From positions 1-33,399 of the forward strand of contig JAAWBD010000023.1 of NCBI GenBank assembly GCA_022792495.1: a DNA stretch of 33,399 bases, in the 5' to 3' direction. Positions 27,766 to 33,399 of this stretch are shown here, in pieces. Origin of the DNA: Oscillospiraceae bacterium (lineage in GTDB: Bacteria; Bacillota; Clostridia; Oscillospirales; Oscillospiraceae). A program made the position numbers and the translations under genes. Under the pieces are notes generated by a model. That model was not told the DNA's origin, searched no databases, and was given only the letters and a program-made list of their open reading frames with translations. The stretch's first letter is position 1; every line of letters begins with the position of its first letter.

Positions 27766-29133
27766 TTATTGGGCCTCCAGGGGATCGATCACCGTCCGGA
27801 TGATCCGGCGGGTGAAGATGGTACACATGACCACCGCGAACAGCTCCGCAATTGGGAAGGCAAACCACACCAGCTCCAGCCGCCCGGAGAGGGACAGCAG
27901 ATAGGCCGCGGGCAGCAGCACCAGCAACTGGCGGACGATGGAAACCATCATACTCAGCACACCGTGCCCCAGGGCCTGGAATACAGAGCCGGAGACGATA
28001 CCAAAGCCGGCAAAAATGAAGCAGGAACATATGATCCGTAGTGCCGGAACTCCGATGGCCAGCATCTCCTCCGAGGCATTGAATATCCCCAGCAGCTGCG
28101 CCGGGAACAGCTCCGCCACCGCCAATCCTGCCAGCATGATCCCTATCGCCCCCACAATGGCCAGCTTCATGGTATCCAGGATCCGTTTCCGGTTCCTAGC
28201 CCCGTAATTATAGGCAATAATAGGCACCATGCCGTTGTTTAGGCCAAAGACCGGCATAAAAATGAAGGACTGAAGCTTGAAGTACACCCCAAATACCGCC
28301 GTTGCTGTATCGGTAAAGCTCATCAGGATCTGGTTCAGACCAAAGACCATGACCGAACCAACCGTGTTCATCACCATGCTGGGCACGCCCACGGAATAGA
28401 TCTGTCTTACAATCTTTCCCTTCAGGCGCAGATATCTGGGCTTGAAATCCAGCTCCTTATTCTTTGTCAGGTTTAGGATCAACCCCAGAACAGCCCCTAT
28501 GATCTGCCCCGTCATCGTGGCCACCGCGGCGCCGGCCACCCCCATCTCAGGGAAGGGCCCCAGGCCAAAGATGAGAATGGGATCCATAATGATATTGGTT
28601 AGGGCGCCCACTCCCTGGGTCAGCATGGTCAAAACTGTCATTCCCGTGGATTGCAGCAGCCGCTCAAAGGCGATCTCCAGGAAGATTCCCATTGAACAGG
28701 TGCAGCAGATAGTCAGGTATACCGTACCCTGGTCAATGATCCCAGGAATATCTGTCTGGATCCGGAAGAAAAAGCCGGGCAGGGTAAGCCCTATCACCAG
28801 CATGACCAATCCGCTGATAATGGAGAGTATCACGCCGTTTCCGGCGGTCTCATTGGCCGTCTCAAAGTTTTTTTCCCCAAGGCTCCGGGACAGCAGGGCA
28901 TTGACACCCACTCCCGTGCCCACCGCCACACCGATGATGATGTTCTGGATGGGGAAAGAAAGGCTTACTGCATTCAGGGCATCCTGGCTGATCTTCGCCA
29001 CAAAATAGCTGTCCACCACATTGTAAAGAGCCTGAACCAGCATGGAAAGCATCATAGGGATGGACATGCTCATCAACAGCTTTCCTACCGGCATAACACC
29101 CATCTTGTTCTCTTCTCTTATCTGTTCAGACAT
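27766..29133 (-). CDS. MATE-family efflux transporter (second)
   Basis: A 455-residue MATE exporter with about 12 membrane segments in two halves. Family marks include LVQALYNVVDSYFVAKISQD, then GVGVNALLSRSLGEKNFETA, and in the second half MPVFGLNNGMVPIIAYNYGA. It resembles the MepA-like clostridial branch (SMSIPMMLSMLVQALYN opening). It would export cationic drugs or metabolites using an ion gradient. The ATG at 29133 follows AAGGAGG at 5 bases. Directly upstream lies a leader with a strong intrinsic terminator, so expression is probably regulated by attenuation. Confidence 0.92.
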   Translation of the reverse strand: MSEQIREENKMGVMPVGKLLMSMSIPMMLSMLVQALYNVVDSYFVAKISQDALNAVSLSFPIQNIIIGVAVGTGVGVNALLSRSLGEKNFETANETAGNGVILSIISGLVMLVIGLTLPGFFFRIQTDIPGIIDQGTVYLTICCTCSMGIFLEIAFERLLQSTGMTVLTMLTQGVGALTNIIMDPILIFGLGPFPEMGVAGAAVATMTGQIIGAVLGLILNLTKNKELDFKPRYLRLKGKIVRQIYSVGVPSMVMNTVGSVMVFGLNQILMSFTDTATAVFGVYFKLQSFIFMPVFGLNNGMVPIIAYNYGARNRKRILDTMKLAIVGAIGIMLAGLAVAELFPAQLLGIFNASEEMLAIGVPALRIICSCFIFAGFGIVSGSVFQALGHGVLSMMVSIVRQLLVLLPAAYLLSLSGRLELVWFAFPIAELFAVVMCTIFTRRIIRTVIDPLEAQ

Positions 29134-29157
29134 AGTTTCCTCCTTCTCTCTTGTTCC

Positions 29158-29189
29158 AAAAAAAGAGACCACAACACCGTTGTGGTCTC
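29158..29189 (-). terminator. Intrinsic terminator inside the MATE 5' leader (candidate attenuator)
   Basis: On the minus strand GAGACCACAA and TTGTGGTCTC form a 10-bp perfect stem with a 5-base loop, followed by seven T. It lies between the MATE promoter (29209-29237) and its start codon (29133), so transcripts must pass it to make the pump. Confidence 0.85.
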
Positions 29190-29208
29190 AGCCTTTCAAC
29201 ATCTAATA

Positions 29209-29237
29209 AGTATACGATAATTGGATCCATTTGTCAA
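29209..29237 (-). promoter_or_regulatory. Promoter for the second MATE gene
   Basis: On the minus strand the -35 box is TTGACA (29232-29237) and the -10 box is TATACT (29209-29214), with a 17-base spacer, close to consensus. The predicted transcription start is at about 29202, exactly where a four-codon reading frame begins. Confidence 0.8.
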
Positions 29238-29296
29238 TAGGTCAAGCCTCTCCTTTTTATCCTCACATCTCTTTAACTAATTATATAATTCGCAAA

Positions 29297-29959
29297 TCAA
29301 TCTATCCCTTGAAAGGTCGGGTGGAAAATATCACCATCTTCAGTAAAGATTTCCGGCGTCCCGTACATAATAAACCCCACAGACCCCGGTGTGACCACCA
29401 CTCCCCCTTGGGAGTAGGAGCAGTGAACCACCCAGATCACTCCCGCCCTGTCCCGCCCCAGAACCACCCCCACATGGGACAGGTCGGGGTAAAAGGCAAG
29501 ATCCCCCGGCCTCGGCTCCAAAGTAGGACTGCTGCGGGCATATTGCTCCCGAACCCCTTCCCCCACCAACTCGTAGGCTCCTGGATCCTCCAAGGCCGCA
29601 GCAGCAGCCCAGGAGGCAAACCCGGAGCAATCCAGACCGTAGGGGTGAATCCAACCTGTCGTTTCACTCCCCGGTGCGGTCACCCGGCGAGGCCAGCCCC
29701 AGGCTCCATCCCACCCCAGAGAATGGGATTTTCCTCCCCAGAAATAGCCCACCTGCCCCGTCAAGGCACAGGCCGTACGGACATAAACCAGCCGGTCGGG
29801 ATCCGTCTCCTCCCGCAAGGCCTCCTCTAAAAGCCGTTCCACTCGGAGAGGGATCACCATTCGGCCCCGGGGCAGCTTTGGCGGCAAAATACATCCCAAA
29901 AGAAGCAGAAGAACCACCGCCCAGCACCGGGCGGTGGCTCTTTTCGCCGTTTTTCTCAT
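29297..29959 (-). CDS. NlpC/P60-family wall hydrolase, membrane- or lipid-anchored
   Basis: A 220-residue cysteine peptidase of the NlpC/P60 family, which cleaves gamma-D-Glu/diamino acid bonds in peptidoglycan stems. The catalytic set is Cys111 in YGLDCSGFASWA, His162 in LSHVGVVLG and a third polar residue, probably His179 in VVHCS. The N-terminus MRKTAKRATARCWAVVLLLL with LLGC is a signal sequence, possibly a lipobox with Cys23. The start is uncertain: ATG at 29959 has an eight-G ribosome site upstream; an ATG at 30004 overlaps the polymerase stop by four bases. It follows the O-antigen-ligase-like gene, suggesting a shared envelope task. Confidence 0.85.
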   Translation of the reverse strand: MRKTAKRATARCWAVVLLLLLGCILPPKLPRGRMVIPLRVERLLEEALREETDPDRLVYVRTACALTGQVGYFWGGKSHSLGWDGAWGWPRRVTAPGSETTGWIHPYGLDCSGFASWAAAAALEDPGAYELVGEGVREQYARSSPTLEPRPGDLAFYPDLSHVGVVLGRDRAGVIWVVHCSYSQGGVVVTPGSVGFIMYGTPEIFTEDGDIFHPTFQGID

Positions 29960-30000
29960 CCTCATCCCCCCCCTGCCAGCATACGCGGCAGAGATACCAT

Positions 30001-31533
30001 TCATGCCTGCGCGCTCTTCTTGGAAAGCTTGATGCAGGCGGCGATAACGCCAAAGAGGAAGAAGTAAGTGAACATGTTCCGGGCATAGAACCAGGTATAT
30101 TCCGCCACTGAGATCAGCAGGATCCCGCAAAATCCGGCCAGGGCCGCCGCCAGCAGGTTTCTCACCCGCTGATCCGTGCAGCGCAGAAAGGCCTTAGTTC
30201 CCGCTTTTAGCTGATAAACCAGCATAGCCAGGAAGGAAAGCGCCCCCAAAAGCCCCGTCTCCGCCCACATCTGCAGATAATTATTGTGGGTATGAATGGG
30301 AAAATTCCCGTCAAACATAGGCGGATACCCCCGGAAGGTCTGAGTCAGGATATCGCTGCCCAGCCCCACTCCCCGGAACCAGTAGTCCTCCATCAGCACC
30401 CCGCTGGCCTTATATATGGCAAACCGATAGCTGGTGGAGGTATCCTTGGTATTTCCAATGGTTAAAATGCGGTTATAGATGGTCTCGGGCAGCAGGGGCA
30501 CACAGCAGATCCCCAGCACCACCAACAGGGGAATCAGCTTCCAGTTCCAGAAGGCGATAAACACCACCGTGGCCAGAGCAAAGCCCAGCCAGCTTGAACG
30601 GGAAAGGGTGTATCCCAACGCTACGGCACATACGCCGAAGGAAAACACAGCCGCCAGCCTCCCCCGCCAGGTCTTGGCGTTGAGAAACAGGGCGTAGGTG
30701 AAGGGCATCAGCATAGCCAAAAGCTCAGCAAAATTGTTGGGATTATCAAAGAAGGAGTAGACCCGTCCCGGCATCCCCTTATTGACCAGCATATCCTGCT
30801 GGTTGGCCACCACCGGCACGCCAACAACACCCTGATAACAGCCATAAAGTGCGGCTATGGTCAGCCCGGCCACAGCCAAAACCACCACCAGCTGAAGCTG
30901 TTCATATTTCTTTACCGAGCTCACCGCCAGCACCGCCAGCAGGAAGGCCGCCAGGTGGAAGCCCACGAAGCGAACCGACTGACTCCAGGAGAGAGAGGCC
31001 AGAAAGGCATAGCAGATAAAGCCCATAAAGAAGATATAATAGGGGCCAAAAGCCCCCGGCTCCAGCCGCAGATAGGCTTTGGGGCCGCTGCCCACAGCAA
31101 AGAGGGCGATCAGCGCCAGAGCTCCCATCAGGGCGTACCGGTTGTCCCAGCTGGCATGGGGAACCATGAGCATCACCGCCAGAAACAGTCCCAACAGCAG
31201 GAAAGGCCTGCCGCAGAGGGCAGTCACCCCCCGGAAAACAAAGCTTCCATCCCAAACCGTCTTTCCCACCCTGTAGAGCCAACGGCAAATGGCGCAGGGA
31301 ATATTCAAAATGAAGGTTATTACCCGGTTTGTGATACTTTCAGGCCAGCTTTTGGGAAGAGTCCCCTCCCGCCAGAGGAACTGGCAGAGGACGCTCTCCT
31401 GAACTGCCCTGGAGATCCTGCGGCCAAAACTCCGCAGGGCCTTGCCCACTCCGCTGTCCCTCCAAGCCCCGGTGAGGGCTGCCCAAATCGTCATCAAAAT
31501 GTTACCAATGTAACTGCTTGTAACCACATTCAT
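30001..31533 (-). CDS. O-antigen ligase / Wzy-like polysaccharide polymerase
   Basis: A 510-residue membrane protein with about 10-12 membrane segments. The Wzy_C/O-antigen ligase mark is the periplasmic-type loop FPIHTHNNYLQMWAETGLLG with the conserved H-x-H-N, and SFFDNPNNFAELLAMLMPF upstream. Such proteins join or polymerise glycans on a lipid carrier; in a Gram-positive-like cell the product would be a wall or capsular polysaccharide. About 120 N-terminal residues before the main hydrophobic core are more hydrophilic than usual. The ATG follows TGGAGCG. It begins 21 bases after the glycosyltransferase stop, giving a two- or three-gene operon. Confidence 0.87.
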   Translation of the reverse strand: MNVVTSSYIGNILMTIWAALTGAWRDSGVGKALRSFGRRISRAVQESVLCQFLWREGTLPKSWPESITNRVITFILNIPCAICRWLYRVGKTVWDGSFVFRGVTALCGRPFLLLGLFLAVMLMVPHASWDNRYALMGALALIALFAVGSGPKAYLRLEPGAFGPYYIFFMGFICYAFLASLSWSQSVRFVGFHLAAFLLAVLAVSSVKKYEQLQLVVVLAVAGLTIAALYGCYQGVVGVPVVANQQDMLVNKGMPGRVYSFFDNPNNFAELLAMLMPFTYALFLNAKTWRGRLAAVFSFGVCAVALGYTLSRSSWLGFALATVVFIAFWNWKLIPLLVVLGICCVPLLPETIYNRILTIGNTKDTSTSYRFAIYKASGVLMEDYWFRGVGLGSDILTQTFRGYPPMFDGNFPIHTHNNYLQMWAETGLLGALSFLAMLVYQLKAGTKAFLRCTDQRVRNLLAAALAGFCGILLISVAEYTWFYARNMFTYFFLFGVIAACIKLSKKSAQA

Positions 31534-31554
31534 CTTATATTACGCTCCAAAATC

Positions 31555-32664
31555 TCAGGCTTTTACCGCTTTCTCGTAAACCCCGTAGGTCACGTCAGCG
31601 AAATGATGGATCTCGAACTTTTCCAGGATGGTCTTTCGGGCCCCCTCCCGGCACTGGGCCAGGAAGTCGGGCTCCTCCAGCATCACCTTCATAGCCCCCG
31701 CCATAGAGTCGGGGTTGTCGTATTCCACCAGAAGGCCGCAGCCGGCATCGTCGTTGACGATGTCGGAGTTCCCCCCCATATCGGTGGCAATAACGGGCAG
31801 ACCGGCGGCCATGGCCTCAATAATGGCATAGCTGAGCGCTTCATGCTGAGAGGAGTTGATGTAAAGGTCAGAGCCTTTATAGAGATTTTTGATGTCCTTG
31901 CGGAAGCCCAGGAATTTCACCTGATCCTCCGTAAGCCCCAGCTCCTTGACCTGGGCCTTGGTGGGCTCCAGCAGGGGGCCATCTCCCGCCAACACCAGGG
32001 TAAAGGGCACGGCACAAAGCTCGGTGAGGCGCTTGATGGAGTCAATCAAATATTTGTGCCCCTTATCATCTGCAAAGCGGGAACCGCAGAACATGACAAA
32101 GCGATCCTCCGGAATGCCAAGCTCGGTGCGCATGGTGGAATCGCTTCGATCTCCTGCCCATGCCTCCGGATCCACAGCGTTGAACACCACCTGGATGTGA
32201 TCCCCGCTCCAGCCGTTGGTAATGAGCTGTTCCTTGCCCCGGTTGCACACCGCGATCATCTGATCCTGCCGCTTGTCCAGCATCCGGTTGGTCAGGCGGG
32301 TCACAGCGTCGTTGGGGATAACGAAATGATTGGTGTAAACCACCCGGAGCTTCTTATTATAGCTTTTCGCCAGCATGGCGATATAATTCTCCCGCAAGTA
32401 GTGGCAGTGGATCAGATCGATATCCCACTCTTGGCAGAGCTTGGCCAAGGCCTTGGCTGCCTTTCGGTCAAAACGGTTGTTCATGGCCAGCTGGCGGGTG
32501 GGTACGCCCATGGCCTCCAGCCGCTCCACCAGGAGGCCCCCCTCATTATAGGCAAAATAGGGCTCCACCCGGCCGTCGGCGGAGAGGTATCTCACCAGGG
32601 TCTCTACATACCGCTCGGTACCCGCCTTCCCCGCATAGTTGAGCAGATACAGCACTTTCATCAT
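31555..32664 (-). CDS. GT4-family glycosyltransferase
   Basis: A 369-residue retaining glycosyltransferase with two Rossmann-like domains (GT-B fold). Marks are MMKVLYLLNYAGKAGTERYV (acceptor-domain loop), FCGSRFADDKGHKYLIDSIK in the middle, and the donor-site block SSQHEALSYAIIEAMAAGLP, which carries the EX7E motif. It transfers a sugar from a nucleotide donor, most likely onto a lipid-linked polysaccharide precursor polymerised by the downstream gene. The ATG at 32664 (or the next codon) follows GGAAGGGGAGCGG. It has its own promoter, overlapping the tail of the truncated regulator. Confidence 0.9.
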   Translation of the reverse strand: MMKVLYLLNYAGKAGTERYVETLVRYLSADGRVEPYFAYNEGGLLVERLEAMGVPTRQLAMNNRFDRKAAKALAKLCQEWDIDLIHCHYLRENYIAMLAKSYNKKLRVVYTNHFVIPNDAVTRLTNRMLDKRQDQMIAVCNRGKEQLITNGWSGDHIQVVFNAVDPEAWAGDRSDSTMRTELGIPEDRFVMFCGSRFADDKGHKYLIDSIKRLTELCAVPFTLVLAGDGPLLEPTKAQVKELGLTEDQVKFLGFRKDIKNLYKGSDLYINSSQHEALSYAIIEAMAAGLPVIATDMGGNSDIVNDDAGCGLLVEYDNPDSMAGAMKVMLEEPDFLAQCREGARKTILEKFEIHHFADVTYGVYEKAVKA

Positions 32665-32695
32665 CCACCGCTCCCCTTCCGTTTTATTCCTTCCT

Positions 32696-32724
32696 ATTTT
32701 ACAGGAAAGCGGCAGAAAAATCAA
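32696..32724 (-). promoter_or_regulatory. Promoter for the glycosyltransferase operon
   Basis: On the minus strand the -35 box is TTGATT (32719-32724) and the -10 box is TAAAAT (32696-32701), with a 17-base spacer. It overlaps the 3' end of the truncated XRE gene. Confidence 0.65.
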
Positions 32725-33235
32725 CCTGCTTTTCGCCGGGAGCCGCAAAAGAGAAGGGCGCCCGGGAGAAGGAAGGTCCAAGGCTGATTCCTTCCCCACC
32801 ACATCCATCCATAAAAAACCGGCCACTGCAAAAGGAAACTATTGCCAGTATGAGATAGGTCAAAAGGAACCCCCGCCCTATAGCCAGTATCCACCGCCGC
32901 ATCTTCACCGTCGTAGGGTGAAGGTTCCTCCAGACAGAAAGTAACGCCCCAGCGGCCGCTCCGAGCAGCAAAAAGGCTGTAGGACGCACAGCCATGAGCA
33001 AAAACGCGTTCAACCTCGGATCATATCGTACACTCTGTAAGTGGTTTCCTTTTCTCCTCAAAACGCAGAAGATGACCCAGGCCACAAAAGCCAGAACGCA
33101 GAGGAGCACTGCCGTGATGATCCGCCTTTGCCTATCCACATCCGGCTTTGATGCGTAGAGCAACTCGCTCACGTCCACCTCAAGGGTCTCCGCCAAAGAC
33201 TTCAGAATCTCAATGTCCGGTTGGTTCTTCCCGGA
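32699..33235 (-). pseudogene. 5'-truncated XRE regulator with membrane domain
   Basis: The frame continues from GKNQPDIEILKSLAETLEVD and VSELLYASKPDVDRQRRI, the end of a Cro/CI helix-turn-helix, into a C-terminal part with about three membrane segments (ITAVLLCVLAFVAWVIFCVL, AVRPTAFLLLGAAAGALL and GFLLTYLILAIVSFC). The front of the helix-turn-helix and any start codon are missing: upstream of GKNQPD the similarity stops at about 33235, a stop codon appears in frame at 33254-33256, and recombinase sequence follows. The TTG at 33194-33196 is a poor start. This fits a gene split by insertion of a mobile element; the missing 5' piece would be at the element's other end, outside the window. Confidence 0.75.
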
Positions 33236-33253
33236 GTAACATAGTAAAAGACA
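33230..33253. mobile_element. Probable element-chromosome junction (attachment site region)
   Basis: The intact XRE coding sequence stops at about 33235, and the recombinase stop codon is at 33254, so the element end must lie in this short stretch. Serine-recombinase elements such as Tn5397 carry their recombinase at one end in this way. The exact crossover bases cannot be set from one junction. Confidence 0.55.
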
Positions 33254-33399
33254 TCAATCAATCTTGCCGACAAAGCGGTAAATAATCTCAATTTCCTGTA
33301 CCCTGTTGCCGTCCTCGTCTTTAGTGGCCTCGTGAACAAGGATTTTTTCAATCAGGGTATTGAGCATATCGGCGGTTAACTCCGTGGGGCTGGAAAACT
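33254..33399 (-). CDS. Site-specific recombinase, C-terminal fragment (DUF4368-like, large serine recombinase)
   Basis: The last 47 residues of a protein that runs off the window. The visible end reads SPTELTADMLNTLIEKILVH, then EATKDEDGNRVQEIEIIYRF and VGKID before TGA. This is the typical tail of large serine recombinases from clostridial integrative and mobilisable elements (DUF4368-type: an ELTxxxLxxLIEKIxVHE helix, then a strand pair QEIEIIYRFVG). Such enzymes excise and insert their element at a short dinucleotide core. The reading frame is open to the edge; it is too short for the track but well supported by pattern. It is the only recombinase sequence in the window. Confidence 0.8.
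   Translation of the reverse strand, partial: FSSPTELTADMLNTLIEKILVHEATKDEDGNRVQEIEIIYRFVGKID

Noticed and set aside
29158-29189. Terminator of the upstream NlpC/P60 operon
   Set aside because: A near-consensus promoter for the MATE gene lies upstream of this hairpin, so it would also cut the MATE transcript; attenuation is the better reading, though dual use remains possible.
30955-32787. A 610-codon open frame on the plus strand
   Set aside because: It is antisense to the glycosyltransferase and polymerase genes, whose motifs are clear. Low-complexity, Gln/His/Pro/Gly-rich translation and no ribosome site mark it as a shadow of GC-rich third positions.

Overview
The window looks like chromosomal DNA of a fairly GC-rich, spore-forming member of the Clostridia, most likely Oscillospiraceae (Flavonifractor / Lawsonibacter / Intestinimonas-like). 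The pointers are strong AGGAGG ribosome sites, small CotF-type coat proteins, HPr kinase, an NfnAB-type flavin bifurcation complex, 2-hydroxyacyl-CoA dehydratase activase-type proteins, RqcH next to Mini-III, and many small multi-membrane proteins. This placement is inferred from gene content, not from a search.

Layout. 1-1349 (minus): start of rpsB with a structured leader, then hprK. 1484-2137 (plus): a hexapeptide acetyltransferase. 2178-3217 (minus): two small coat proteins behind an unrecognised gene. 3284-5061 (minus): a PadR / DUF1700 / DUF4097 envelope operon with a palindrome inside its promoter. 5285-12483 (plus): a probable six-gene operon holding a two-protein activase/dehydratase-like system, an NTF2-like protein, an S66 peptidase, a GNAT acetyltransferase and a lipoprotein, followed at 12544 by a 65-residue protein whose ribosome site lies in a hairpin. 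12780-14958 (minus): an AraC-GNAT fusion regulator and a MATE exporter. 15083-15286 (plus): a 67-residue protein. 15302-18769 (minus): DUF2975 / XRE / two membrane proteins / DUF4173. 18914-21191 (minus): nfnA-nfnB. 21332-25551 (minus): response regulator, ABC ATPase, two permeases and histidine kinase, arranged like a peptide-antibiotic defence module. 25636-27661 (minus): mrnC and rqcH. 27766-29133 (minus): a second MATE exporter behind a leader with an intrinsic terminator. 29297-32664 (minus): glycosyltransferase, O-antigen-ligase-like polymerase and NlpC/P60 protein.

The right end is different. From about 33235 onward the sequence is the tail of a DNA recombinase. It abuts an XRE-type membrane regulator that has lost its 5' part, so the window appears to stop just inside an integrated mobile element.

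How the genes work together. Much of the window serves the cell envelope: sensing (PadR, two-component and XRE systems), export (two MATE pumps, one ABC system) and surface polysaccharide or wall turnover. The activase operon and nfnAB supply low-potential electron chemistry. Six minus-strand gene junctions overlap by exactly 8 nt, which suggests translational coupling. No tRNA, rRNA, CRISPR array or IS element was seen, and no gene-free stretch exceeds 300 bases.
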